NCBI GenBank assembly: GCA_014621425.1
Contig: JAANBB010000039.1
Location: 62,001-126,000 of the forward strand
Length of the DNA stretch: 64,000 nt
Direction of reading: 5' to 3'
Origin: Cylindrodendrum hubeiense
Taxonomy: Eukaryota > Ascomycota > Sordariomycetes > Hypocreales > Nectriaceae
Part shown: piece after piece, positions 1 to 11,005 of the stretch
How the letters are laid out: the number at the start of each line of letters is the position of its first letter
Position numbering within the stretch: position 1 is the first letter of the stretch
The notes under the pieces: generated by a model
Databases searched by the model: none
Seen by the model: the letters and a program-made list of their open reading frames with translations, nothing else
Told to the model about the DNA's origin: nothing
Made by a program: the position numbers and the translations under genes

Positions 1-534
1 GTGCCCTGCGCGATGGGAATGACGCTGAATGAGATACCCACAACGGAGAGGATACCGGTTCCAATGTAATACCTGATTGGCGTTAGTGAAACGAGCTCAA
101 CTGTGCAATTGACGGGACAAGACCTACTTGGTACCCCAGATTCTGAAGCGAGTGATTTGAATGGCAGAAAAGATACCCGAGACAATCAGGGCAGTCGACA
201 CCAGATACTGCTGCTGATCGGCCTCCAAGTTGGCGGAGCTGGCGATAATCATGGGAGGTGTGATGATACCAGCCAACATAGCCAAAGCGTGCTGGAATCC
301 CAGGAGCAGGGCGAGGAAAACGGGCATCTTGTCGTTGAGGCCAAAGAAGGGGCTAGCCTGGGTCGACCTCTTCATGAAGGGAAGGTTGGGGCGGAAGAGG
401 AAGGCATAGTCGTAGTCGCCAATGAGGCCATCGCGAGTGGTGAAGGCCTTCTTGACGGAAGTGAGTCGCTGGCCAAAGGTCTTGGAGGGAGCCTCCTCGG
501 GCACGATGCTTCGGGGACCTTGATCTTCATCCAT
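1..534 (-). CDS. Purine/xanthine permease, UapA/UapC-type NAT transporter (3' end outside window)
   Basis: Plasma-membrane nucleobase-ascorbate (NAT/NCS2) transporter importing xanthine, uric acid or related purines by proton symport. Exon 1 is 534-128 and exon 2 runs from 72 past the window edge; the 73-127 intron has a GTAGGT donor and CAG acceptor, and splicing joins ...RIWGTK to YYIGTGILSVVG, as expected for the family. The cytosolic N-terminus carries DYDYAFLFRPNLP, matching the DYDY ER-exit motif known from UapA. It is followed by GLNDKMPVFLALLLGFQHALAMLAG split over the first membrane segment, with the conserved Gln-His pair of NAT family TM1. Roughly 160 of about 580 residues are present, so specificity residues are not visible. 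The upstream region holds three HGATAR sites. UapA versus UapC cannot be decided from this part. Confidence 0.93.
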
Positions 535-3429
535 TGCGGTGGTTGAAGTTGATGAAAGGTCGAGGTGGTCTGAGGGAATGCGTCACTAAGAGAGATGAAC
601 GACTCGACAGGGGTGGTGAGACGATGTAACTGTCTTCAGCGCGTCGACTGGTGAAGTCGTTTAAATCCCGTGTTTGCAGTGAAGGTGCACTCGAATTGGA
701 ATCACAAGTGGACGGACATGGACGATCTAAAATATGAATTCGCAATTGAGCGTCGCAACGGGAGTCTGAGCGGCGATGCGCATCGGATGGGGCCGCGTCG
801 CGTGGTTCTGGCGCCGCCGGCCAGCCGTGACGCTGATAGTTCTGCGCCGATGGTCTGGTTAGAAGCTGGAGAGATAGCTTATCAGTGATTCTCCAGTCGC
901 AAAGAGCAAGGTGAGTGGCTAGGATGCAAGTTGCAAGTGGGTGTAGCGGGTCTTCAGACCTGGTGGAGTGGCCAAGATCGGTGACATCGAATGACTAGGT
1001 ACGTGCTAGGCTAGCCGAGTGAAGCCTGGACAAGTCTGGACGGGGAAGGCGAGACTCTGCGCGCTCCCGGACACAGGCTTTGCGGTCTCTGACCCTTGTG
1101 ATACCGATCCCATAAGCAAGCTGTCCGTTATCAAAGCTGGGGTCGGCGGGCGGACGAGGCCACCACAGGCTGCGTGGGGGAAGGGTTGTTGTGCATGCAC
1201 AGGCATGTTGCCTTCACTCGTCGCCAATTGGATCGATGAGATGCTGGCCCAAAGCCGGGGAGGAGGCCGGGGTGGACGGCGCCGTCCATCATCGCAAACC
1301 GCCACCACCGATGCAGAGGCTTCGCTAGCTTTGAGCATGTTTGTGTTGGTGGTGGTGATGGGGACGGACAGACCTCTTAGCTGCATGGCATGGCGAGCCG
1401 CACGTGAAGCCGCGAACGCTTTCGAGGGCGACAAGGGTAAGGGATCCGGCCGAAACGACTTTGAGCTGTGAGACGCTGGACGGAGGGCCGCGCTAGATCG
1501 TGGGCTTACGGATGGGGCGGAGATTGTGGCGCTGTCCCCATGGTTCGCCGTCCATCCAAGTTGCGTTTCTTTATCTTGAGGCGCTCGTGGCCATGACCGG
1601 GTTTCCTTGGCTCAAGATATGCTACCTGATGCACGTCGCAGCTGGCGGCCTTTGCTCGGATGCGGACATTCGACTCGCTCGTGGGGTAGCGCAATACAGA
1701 GTGAGACACGCAGACAGCTGGGGAAGAGGTGTGCTTGGTCGTCGGGCATCGGCCGTGTCCGGTTGTGATATCTCTGAGCGAGGCTAGAAAGTCGTCGGAC
1801 AACGGCGTGATGCAGCCTTGGACCTCAGCGAGGATGGGCGCCGACGGGCATCGGGCCTTGAGATTTCATTTCGGTTGATGCTGATATCGTAGACGATGCG
1901 ATGACGGAGCGAAAACGGATAACTTCTAGAGATTAATTGGCAGAGGCTCCGAAGGTCGGTCGACCCCCGTGTCGGAATCGATTGTCCCAAGCCGCCAGCG
2001 CAATCGACTGTGTTCGTGGCGAAGATGGTGCTTGGATGAAGTTTGGAGGAGGAGGAGGAAGAGTTGGGACAAGGGCATCGTACATTCACGTGAGTTGACC
2101 GTTGGACTTTGATAATTAAGACTGTACCGTAGCGATAGCACGGTAGCACCTTCCTCCTTGGCCTTGCCTGCCCAGGCTGGTCCGAGCAGCAGGAACGAGC
2201 AGCAGCACTTGCCTCCATCACGACTTCCCCGGATCTGCAGTACTGTAGCAATGAACAGCTCCCGCGGAAGGTGCACTCTGCATGCAGCTTACCTCCCCGA
2301 GGGAGAGGGACCCGGCCTCCACAGGAACTCCGTTGGGCACAATTAGGTAACGCCACATTGAAATCAAGCCAAGATAAAGGAAGGAGCGATGCAAGATAAG
2401 AGCCCCCCAGCATCACCACCATCACAATCGCAGCCCGCTGCGGATGAAGGGATGGGGCCGGGGGGATCCCTACAAGTGCATTGCAGCTTGCAGGCAATAG
2501 CACTGCACCTGGGAAAATCAAACCGCGGGAAGGAAGGAATCAGCAATCGGGCAATATCGATCACCATGCATGATGCCCAAAACGAGAAAGGCAGCTCGTG
2601 TCACACAAAACATATGTTGAATCATGCCTATGAATAATAGAAAGGGCGTGCCGAGTCAGAGCTGATATTCTGCTCCCCTTCCAGTTCGACGATGTCGACG
2701 TTGCAGCGATCTCCACCCCGGACATTACTGATACTGATGCTGAAATATTGGATCCCTATTATCTCTCCCCCTGGAGAATCTGAATCTGGGGTGGCCAATT
2801 ATCGAAAGCTTGGCCTCGCTCTCCACAACGGTCGCAAGATAATCCATTTAGCCATCTATGATCCCCCGTCTCGCTTCCACGGAATCGGCACACGCCAAGC
2901 ACAGGGCTCATCATTCTTGATTTAACCAAGAAAACAGCTCATGCCACCGGACGTACCCAAGCCAAAAATGCAAGATTACCCTCCGTCTATCTAGTCGGCC
3001 CTCTCGCAAGTCGCTGCCCAAGCCACACACGCCACAAGGGCCTGGGGAAAATGCCCGAACCAATAAATGCTCCGGTAGACCGGGCGCCGGCTCCGGGGAA
3101 TACATCCGTGGCTTGGCTGCCCGTTCATTAGCTGCCCTCTGTTGAATTATGCGTAGTCAGCGGCACCTTGGTTTTACCTGCGGTTTCGCCTGGCCACCCA
3201 TTGGGTAAGAGGGGATCACCGCATTCACGTTGAGCGTAGCAAAATCCTTTTCCAAGCAGGTTGGGTAGGAGATCGGCAAACGTGGCGAGTCTCAGTCGTG
3301 TAATTCGCCTCAACTCGAGCCACACAGCCGTCTGGCATCCCGTCCTGAGCTCCGGCGCCCCGCTTTCAGTATCCGGCCCTCTGTTCTTTTCCCGGTCCTC
3401 GAACATCCACATCTCCGGCCTGTTCTCCG
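535..3429. other. Intergenic region between permease and Fe-ADH-like gene
   Basis: About 2.9 kb separating two divergently oriented genes. It holds several open frames of 60-245 codons on both strands, but none resembles a known protein and their codon use is not consistently fungal. Apart from the GATA cluster I see no supported feature here. Confidence 0.6.
834..885. promoter_or_regulatory. Cluster of three GATA-factor (AreA/NIT2-type) sites upstream of the purine permease
   Basis: Three HGATAR matches lie within about 50 bp: TGATAG at 834-839, AGATAG at 872-877, and TGATAA on the reverse strand at 879-884, the last two forming an inverted pair. They are 300-350 bp upstream of the permease start at 534. 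AreA-type factors activate uapA-like genes under nitrogen limitation, so nitrogen control is a reasonable inference. At 783-796 there is also TCGG-N6-CCGC, one base off the UaY consensus TCGG-N6-CCGA. Confidence 0.45.
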
Positions 3430-4299
3430 TTGGCAAACCTCCATTCATCGACTTTGTCGGGATTTGACGTTTATTCTACTGTCACGAAAGGTCCCGTAAC
3501 CGCCAGAAATTTGCTCCTACCGCCCATCATGATACCGGAGTCAACTGATCTGCGGCACGCCAACACCGATACGGCTTCTGGCACCAAACTACCGACGAAC
3601 TTCGCCAAGCATCCACGAGCCTTATCTCGATCGTCTATCTCGCCGCCATCAATCTCTGGCGCCCGCAAATCCAGCTCACATGCAGCTGTTCGCGCATCGT
3701 CGACGCGCATCGTTCTTGGCCCCGGCGTTCTCGACCGTCTTCCCACTGAGCTGGGCCGGCTCGGTCTCTCGGCACCCCTCATCGTCTCGAGCCCCTCACG
3801 CGCTGATCTGACCGCCCGGATCCACGCCATCATCCCCGGCCTCGACAGGCACGTTCTAGACCCGTCCATCATTGAGCAGTTCCCCGCTCGTAACATAGAC
3901 GACGATGCCGTCGCTGGCATATCCGGCCGGGATTGCGTGGTCAGCGTTGGGGGAGGTTCCGCTGTCGAACTGGCGAGAATAATCGGCTTGGGCAAGGCCA
4001 TTCCACACATTTGCATACCTACAACCTACAGCGGCAGCGAATTTATGATGCCACCACACTCACCTTCAGCAAAGACTAGGGATCGCCGACGTCGCGGGAA
4101 ACGAACGTCTAAAAGCCCCAAAGCCTCTAGTTCCAAGCCCGTCGTCATCATCTACGACGAGGACCTAACCATTAGCACCACCAAGATGATATTTACCCCC
4201 GACGGCATCAACACAAATGGCAATGCTCATTCAGGTGAGTCTCGCCATCGAACCAAGGACGACACCCTCTGGAGCTACATCCACCTACCAGGCGTCTAA
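3430..4299 (+). pseudogene. Truncated iron-alcohol dehydrogenase / maleylacetate reductase-like gene
   Basis: The encoded segment RIVLGPGVLDRLPTELGRLG, then DCVVSVGGGSAVELARIIGLG and HICIPTTYSGSEF, is the N-terminal NAD-binding half of the Fe-ADH/dehydroquinate-synthase-like superfamily. It is closest in pattern to maleylacetate reductase, which reduces maleylacetate to 3-oxoadipate in aromatic catabolism. A recognisable VVIIYDEDLT segment follows, then a degenerate GINTNGNAHS where the family has its first metal-binding region. The frame meets a good GTGAGT donor at 4235, but no convincing C-terminal all-helical metal-binding domain follows; only a weak candidate (LYSSIYALLASGAPRKT) appears near 4547-4600. 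The family normally has about 350-400 residues, so about half is missing. I infer a decayed gene. The start could instead be the ATG at 3529. An undetected multi-exon 3' half is the main alternative. Confidence 0.6.
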
Positions 4300-5364
4300 C
4301 ATCCCCTCTCACTACATTTTTCGTCACTGTTTTGTTTCGACATGGAATCCTAGTTCCCCATTCACATCACATCAAATTGTCCCCGTTTCTCCAATAACCG
4401 CCATAAATTATTGTTCCATGATGCTAGCCTGACAGAAACCTGTCTTGAAGAGCTGAGAGCAAAAGATACGAGGCTCGCTCGAGAGTCTATGGGGTCCCAA
4501 GCCTTTCTTAGAAGTGCTAACTGGGTCCCTCTTCGTAATAGGAAGTGTTTGTATTCGTCGATATACGCCCTGCTGGCGTCGGGCGCCCCTCGCAAGACTC
4601 GCAAGACCACGGTGAGCAGGCTTTGTCCGACAGATAGATACATCGGCATCAACATCCAGAGTCTGCTTGCTTACCTTGCTAGGACATTCCCCAGATGAAC
4701 CCCTCACATCAAATGACCAAAACATCAAGGTGTCATTTGCATCAGATCATCGCGGTACAGCTCTGCGGATTAATTACAAAGCACCTTGGAACTACTGGAC
4801 ACCTGCGCCACAGCCAGCATCCACAGACCGATAGGCAAGGATCAAATGATCCAGTTCTCCGCCAACCCTGAGTTAAGAGAAATCGGTTGGATAGGGCGCC
4901 AAGTCAGGCACGGATCTGAAAATTCTCACCAAGGAAGTTGGGAACAGATGATAAGATCGATCTCTACAGGTCCGGCCCGGAAGACTCAGATCCGTATAAT
5001 CGGTTGGCAGCAGAGAAGACGTGATCAATGTCCACGACCAAATCTCAAGCTCAAAGGAAATATAATATATACAGAGTTTCAACAACTACAAGTATATTCC
5101 TGGAGGGCTAGAGGGAAGGAAAGCCTCCACTTCACAGACGACCAGTATATGAGTTAGTCGTCTCCAAACTTAGTAGTTTCATCAAGCTAGCTATTTATGC
5201 CCACACACGACGGCCTCTTTACACACAAAAATACAAGTCCAGTTCGTATATTCAGTATCAAAATCTTTAATATTTTCGTAGTTGCGGAATCATCAAATTC
5301 CGATATTCCAGGGTATCACAGAGCCGTCGTCCTCCGTCCATATTTTCCCCTCCTATTGCTCATC
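4300..5364. other. Intergenic region downstream of Fe-ADH relic and of JIP5
   Basis: Contains possible 3' remnants of the Fe-ADH-like gene at 4540-4700 and the 3' flank of JIP5. The stretch from 4700 to 5300 is AT-richer. No independent gene is supported. Confidence 0.5.
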
Positions 5365-6700
5365 TCAGTCCAGGTCATCGAACCCCATGATTCCATGAGC
5401 CCCCATCGGTCCCAGCTTGCTGCTCTGCACCTCCTTGCGCCTCTTGGCTCGGCGCTTCATCTCCTCTACTCTCTCCGCGTCGCTGTCGTCGCTGTCGCTC
5501 TCACTCTCGGCGGCACGCTTGCCGCTCTGCTCCTCCTCTTCGCTTTCCTCATCGGAGCCTTCATCTTCGTCGCTATCGTTCGCCTGAAGCTCTGACAGCT
5601 CTTCCCAGAGCTTGACTGTTTTACCGCCTGCACTGATGAGTCGGTGCTCGGAGTCGAAGGCCAGAGACACAACGCTTTCCATGTGGTCGTGTCGGAGGTT
5701 GATAGAAACGTCGACTTCTCGTCGCAGCAGATCGACGACTCTCAGGCTGCCGTCGCCAACACCACACACAACCTTCTTTCCAATTCCCAGCTCTTGCGGA
5801 ACCATGACCACGGCGTCGATGCTCTCGCCATTGCCCTTCTTGTCGCCGTCCACAATAATTCTCTCCTGCTGGTCGTCCCATGCGCCCTTGTCCCACAGCG
5901 TGAGCACGCCGGAACCAGATCCAATGGCCAAGATGCCGTTGTTGGGGTTTTTCTTGGGTCCCATACCGGAGACGAAGCACGAAGTGAGCAGCTCATCCTC
6001 CTGGTCCTCGCTGCGCACAAGGACGCCCCTTCGGACGTCAGTGACAGCCACAGTAGTTCCGCCTGTGCTAACCCATTGCTTCGGGAATCCGCTAGTGCTA
6101 TCCTTGGTAGGTGGCAGAGGCGTGACGGAGGAGACGTAGTCGGCGTGGGGGAAATGGGTCTGCGCTGGCTTCTTTCCTGGGGCGCCGTCGCGCAGATCGA
6201 TAATGTGCAGGGCGCCGGAGTCGGTCGCGAGCAAGAGGCTCTGGGGGTTGAGGGCGTGAAGCAGGGTCGGAGCATCGGGCATCGTAGTAGTACTTGGGAT
6301 TGCGAGCTTGGAAATGACGCGCCCAGTCGCAGAGTCGAAGTGCTTGACGACCGAGTCGGTACCGGCAGAGAACATGGCTGTTTAGTACCCGTTAGCAACC
6401 TACGGCAAAAGCATTTTTATCCTTCGATTGAGACGCACCTGCACCGTCATGCGCATACACAACTGCGCGACAGCTTCCCTTGTGTCGTCTTGTCCGCCAG
6501 ATGGTGTCGATCATGCCCTTGCCATCGCTCAACACGCTGGTGTCGCCATCGACACTGTCGTCGGAAGAGTTGCCAGGCGGCAATCGGAACGTCTCGACAT
6601 GACCACTGGACAAGCCAACCGTGAGAAGAGGCTCGGTAGGGTGGAGGGCGGTGGCGAAGACGTCCGCCTGGAGAGGAAGCGTGCAAGTGTTCTCAAACAT
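5365..6700 (-). CDS. JIP5: WD-repeat protein JIP5 (WDR55 homologue)
   Basis: Nucleolar WD40 protein of 424 aa, a conserved factor linked to ribosome biogenesis. Exon 1 is 6700-6439 and exon 2 is 6377-5365; the 61-nt intron 6378-6438 (GTGCGT...CAG) restores ...[22 protein letters not shown]. The N-terminus [21 protein letters not shown] is characteristic of the family, as is the block [18 protein letters not shown]-type repeats follow through [16 protein letters not shown]. The C-terminus has a highly acidic Ser/Asp/Glu tract ([18 protein letters not shown]), then a Lys/Arg-rich tail ending GIMGFDDLD, typical of nucleolar proteins. Length matches fungal orthologues. It is transcribed divergently from the chitinase gene, with about 900 bp between their starts. 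Confidence 0.93.
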
Positions 6701-7599
6701 GGTGATTTGGATTTGGAGTCGGCGACGGATCGGCGGTGGGCGAACAAGTCAAATGCGACAGCAAGTAGCTGGCAGATATTGAAAGAGGAGGGTTCAATTA
6801 GCCCATAAGAAGTGTGGCAGGCGCTGAGGGTGCGAGTGCTGCCTTTCGTTTCGTTCTCGTCCAAGGCCTTGGAGATGAGTGCTGCTGAAGAAACCGGCGG
6901 TGATTGTTTTGTTGCATCTTGGGGAAAAAATGAAGCTCGGGCGATCGGTACTGTGCGAAGACGGGCGGTGCCAGGGTTAGAGCACACTGTGGCTAATGCG
7001 GAGCTACCCTATACGTTTTGCTACAAGACGAATCATTGCGCTTTTGCCTGCCCATGACTGAACTTTTGTGTAAATTGACCTTTATACCACTATCCTTCAA
7101 GGAACATCTTGATTCAGCGTCATCGAAGCCTGTTCAAATACCTAGTCTATCGTGTGTCAAAAAGTAGCACTGAGGTGAAACTTTGGTGGTTGAAGGCTTG
7201 AAAGCAGTAGGGTGCATTCCGCTAAATAAAACTGAATCAGCATTAGTTGCTGCTGTTGGTCTCAAACAAAAAGAACATGCTTTTTATCCACCAAGACTAT
7301 GCTCCTCTGGTTACGTTGTTTAAATAATATATTATTAGCATAATAGTCTGTTGTGTTTTTCTCACTCATAACCAAACGTAGTCCCCAAACCTCAGATTCT
7401 GAACGCACTGTGCCAGAGAAGAGACTCCCGGGGAGTAGGGAAGGTGGGGGCGGGGTGTGCAACCGCTGGGCCAAACGCATAACACACAGCACGTACAGTG
7501 CTTGCCTGCATGAGCGCACCCGTCACTACCGGGTGAAACATCACCAACCTCGCATTTTCTTCAGAACATCTCGTCACACCTTCACGCCCAACCGCCTCG
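6701..7599. other. Divergent promoter region JIP5 / chitinase
   Basis: About 0.9 kb shared upstream region. No coding gene is supported; the short open frames are chance or antisense. An AT-rich segment with TATTATTA-like sequence lies near 7321-7345. Confidence 0.5.
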
Positions 7600-8931
7600 A
7601 TGCGAATTTCAGCCATTTGCAGTGTCTTGCTTTGGACACTCTCAGCAATGGCGGTTGTTGCCCCTAAAATGGAGCCTCTTCGGTGCATTATGTACCTTAC
7701 CGGGTAGATCTCACTCCCTCACTGTCCCCTTCCTTCACCCAAGAGTACAGAAAGCGACGAATCGAAACTAACAGCCAGTTTTTCTACGTTTTTAGCCAGC
7801 ATAATATCGTTCCCGCTCAAGATGCCGTTGGCGATATCACCCACGTCATCCTTGCCTTTATGCGGTCTGAGATTTTTAACGTTGACGAAACACCTTCTGA
7901 GTTTCCTCTCTTTACGACGGTCGAAGAGGTCCGTTCAAAGTTCGTGCCGGGAACCAAGGTCATGATAGCCATCGGAGGATGGGGCGACAACGACGGCTTT
8001 GAAGTTGCTGCAAAAACCGATGCCTCGAGAAAACGCTGGGTGAAGCATGTCGCTGCAATGGTCGAGGCTGTTGGTGCTGATGGAGTCGATGTTGATTGGG
8101 AGTATCCAGGGTATAGTGGCTCCTATGCCCCGGCTAGCTGTGTCATTCGAAAACTAGGCTGACAAGAATCTTAGTGGAAACCGGGATGATTACAAAGAGA
8201 TCCCCAACTCCGAACGTGAGTGGGAGATTGAAGCCTTCGTCTCACTCATCGAGCTGCTCCGCGCCGCGTTGAGTCCAGGGAAACTTCTCTCCATCGCAGT
8301 ACCTGGAAAGGAGATTGACCTGATATCATTCACTCACTCAACCGTTCCTCGAATCATTAAGCAGGCCGACTTTCTCAACATCATGACGTATGATCTGATG
8401 AACCGTCGCGACACAATCACCAAGCACCACAGCGGTGTCACCGATTCGCGTGATGCGATCCAGCGTTATATCAACCGCGGCGCCCCACCTCACCAGGTCA
8501 ACCTCGGCTTGGGATACTACGTCAAGTGGTTCATGACCCAGCAGTGCAGCACTGATGACCCACGGGGATGTCCTACCCAACTGCTGGAAGATCCGAAAAC
8601 AGGAGCGGATATGGGTAAGACGGGTGCATTTAGCTGGCATGACAAGACCCCCGAAGAGGTGGGTGAATCATTTGCACGTGCGCAAGCCGAAGGAAACTAT
8701 GACGATGACGGGAGCTACTCTTACTGGGATGAACGGGAGTGGCGGTGGTGGTCGTTCGACACGGTGGAGAGCATTCGGCACAAGATGGAGGATATTGTTC
8801 CACAGCTGAACGTGGGAGGAGTATTCGCCTGGGGCCTTGGAGAGGATGCTCCCCGGTTCGAGCATCTCGGGGCGACGATTGAGGGAATTCGTAAGCTCCG
8901 CTACACGAGGGGCGCCAAGGACGAGCTATGA
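7600..8931 (+). CDS. Secreted GH18 chitinase
   Basis: Hydrolyses beta-1,4 linkages in chitin. Three exons (7600-7703, 7796-8110, 8175-8931) give 391 aa. Splicing restores IMYLTG-QHNIVP and DWEYPG-GNRDDYKE, both expected in the family. A signal peptide is visible at the N-terminus (MRISAICSVLLWTLSAMAVVA). The GH18 catalytic motif DGVDVDWE is at about residues 130-137, with the proton-donor Glu at 137; the preceding strand motif is KVMIAIGGWG. There is no chitin-binding domain, membrane anchor or Ser/Thr-rich tail, so this is a compact single-domain enzyme of the fungal/bacterial-type subgroup. Roles in wall turnover, nutrition or mycoparasitism cannot be told apart from sequence. A 34-bp piece of exon 3 (8399-8432) recurs exactly at 12844-12877. 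Confidence 0.93.
8399..8432 (+). repeat. 34-bp direct repeat, copy 1 (inside chitinase exon 3)
   Basis: Starts TGAACCGTCG and ends GCACCACAG, encoding part of NRRDTITKHH. Copy 2 is at 12844-12877 in the same orientation with no mismatch over 34 bp; flanking bases differ on both sides. Confidence 0.95.
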
Positions 8932-9757
8932 GCTCTAAGCTGCGATATGAGATGCTGGAGGTTCGGTGTGGCCACACGAGCGAGATGGGACGATTAATGC
9001 GGATCTTCCTAGAACCGGACTACACCCGCGCGGTGCATGAACCGTCTGGCGACGACCCGTTGCAACGGCTTCGACCCCTCAATTGATATTCTGTTCATCG
9101 ATCCGAGGACACCGACTTTCCTAGAGGATGAGTGATACTAGGGTCTGCTATGCCTTCTCCGCAACCAGGACGAATCACACGCTGCGGATACGACACGCAT
9201 CGACCCCTTGTAGCCGCCTAGTGCACACCATGTTCGCATAGTCCTCCAACGATACCCGGAGCACCCCCACACGTGCTCGCCGCAAGCTAGTTGCTCCAAC
9301 CTCAAGCTTATCCGGCAAGCTTGAAACCTTGTTTCTTACAGGCACCGGGTTGTGATCGACGCAACTCCAGTCACCTGGACCGCGGCTATGCCTATCTTAT
9401 CGACCGAAGACACGGCGAAGTCGTCCGCGTCGGGCATGGACCTGGATCGTCTGCAGTGAGATTGGGGCCGCTCATATCGCTCACGTCGCTCATGTCCGGG
9501 TGGAATCGAGCATCGCGGCGCAACGTCATTTCCTTGAGCTTCCCAAAGAGGCATATCCGATGCGGATCGTTGCTTTCTGCTGTGCGTCCATAAGAACTGC
9601 ATGATGCCCGCGAGATTGGGGGTTGTCTCTGCCAGCCGCAGCCTCAGTCTCAATCCCAGTCTTTGAGTCTCCAAGCCCCTCGCGGTTGTCCCCAGGCCAT
9701 CCTCACTTGTGTTTCTTCCCCAATTGTCCTCGTCCAGGCTCAATTGACCCTTCCAAG
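8932..9757. other. Intergenic region chitinase to GDPD gene
   Basis: 3' flank of the chitinase and promoter/5' UTR of the phosphodiesterase gene. An open frame runs in-frame into the downstream gene from 9623, but its residues before the ATG at 9758 are not a plausible signal sequence. No other feature is supported. Confidence 0.55.
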
Positions 9758-11005
9758 ATGCGTTTCACAACTCCCCTCGTGGCCGGCCTTGCCGTCGTGA
9801 GCCCTGTCGTTGCCGCGCCTTACTCCAGCAGCAAGAACCAGTTCCAGCCCATCACCCAGATCGAGCTCGGCCCGCGTCCTTACTACCTCGTCAACGACAT
9901 GGAGGAGGGCGCTCTCAAGAAGAAGCTCCAGTCATGCTCCAACATGAAGATGAAGCGATCTGACTGGTCCATTGGCCACCGTGGCGGTGCTGCTCTCCAG
10001 TTCCCCGAGCACTCCCTCCAGTCTGCCCTTGCTGGTGCTCGCATGGGTGCCGGTATCCTCGAGTGTGACGTCGCCTTCACCAAGGACCGCGAGCTCGTGT
10101 GCCGCCACAGCCAGTGCGACTTGCACACGACGACCAACATTGTCAACATCCCCGAGCTCAATGCCAAGTGCACGCAGCCCTTCAAGGCCGCTGCCAACGG
10201 CGCGGCGGCATCCGCCAAGTGCTGCACCAGCGACATCACTCTCAAGGAGTTCAAGTCGCTGTGCGCCAAGATGGACGGCTTCAACGCCAGCGCCACCACG
10301 GCCGAGGCCTTCCTCTCCGGCACCGCCAAGTGGAGAACCGACCTGTACGCCACCTGCGGAACGGTCCTCAGCCACAAGGAGCACATTGCCCTGGTCGACG
10401 GCCTGGGGCTCAAGTTCTCTCCTGAGCTGAAGACACCCGAGGTCGAGATGCCCTACGAGGGCGACTACACCCAGGAGATGTACGCGCAGCAGTTCATCGA
10501 CGACTACAAGAAGATGGGCATCAAGCCCGCGCGCGTGTGGCCCCAGAGCTTCCTGTACGACGACATCCTGTACTGGCTCAAGCACGAGCCCAAGTTCGGC
10601 AAGCAGGCCGTCTACCTCGACGAGACGGGCGACACCCCGGAGACCTTCATCACCGCCGTGCAGAACCTCACCCGCTACGCCAAGGACGGCGTGCGCATCG
10701 TCGCCCCCCCTCTGAACTACCTTGTTACCGGCAAGAACGGCGAGATTGTGCCCAGCGCCTACGCCAAGAAGGCCAACAAGCTCGGCCTCGGCATCATCTC
10801 GTGGAGTCTGGAGCGATCCGGCCCTCTGGCTAACGGTGCCAACGGCGACTACTACTACAACTCCATCACCGATGTTGTCGACAACGACGGCGACATGTAC
10901 AAGCTGGTGGATGTGCTCTGGCGCCAGATTGGCATCATCGGTCTCTTCTCCGACTGGAGTGCCACCGTTACCTACTACGCCAACTGCTTCAAGATTGGTG
11001 TTTGA
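9758..11005 (+). CDS. Secreted glycerophosphodiester phosphodiesterase family protein
   Basis: Single-exon gene, 415 aa, for a GDPD-fold (TIM-barrel) enzyme that cleaves glycerophosphodiesters to glycerol-3-phosphate and an alcohol. I placed the start at 9758 rather than at the upstream in-frame codon at 9623 because MRFTTPLVAGLAVVSPVVAAP is a clear signal peptide. The family metal/catalytic signature is present as WSIGHRGGAALQFPEHS followed by GILECDVAFTKDRELVCRH, giving the His-Arg pair and the Glu/Asp metal ligands. Several cysteines (CSNM, CDLH, CTQP, CCTSD, CAKM, CGTV) fit an extracellular disulphide-bonded protein. Codon use is strongly C/G-ending, suggesting good expression. The substrate (deacylated phospholipids versus cell-surface lipids) is not decidable. 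Confidence 0.92.
   Translation: MRFTTPLVAGLAVVSPVVAAPYSSSKNQFQPITQIELGPRPYYLVNDMEEGALKKKLQSCSNMKMKRSDWSIGHRGGAALQFPEHSLQSALAGARMGAGILECDVAFTKDRELVCRHSQCDLHTTTNIVNIPELNAKCTQPFKAAANGAAASAKCCTSDITLKEFKSLCAKMDGFNASATTAEAFLSGTAKWRTDLYATCGTVLSHKEHIALVDGLGLKFSPELKTPEVEMPYEGDYTQEMYAQQFIDDYKKMGIKPARVWPQSFLYDDILYWLKHEPKFGKQAVYLDETGDTPETFITAVQNLTRYAKDGVRIVAPPLNYLVTGKNGEIVPSAYAKKANKLGLGIISWSLERSGPLANGANGDYYYNSITDVVDNDGDMYKLVDVLWRQIGIIGLFSDWSATVTYYANCFKIGV

Noticed and set aside
1784..2521. 245-codon minus-strand frame in the first intergenic region
   Set aside because: Starts with a hydrophobic patch but otherwise Arg/Ser/Pro-rich, no family resemblance, overlapped by other chance frames.
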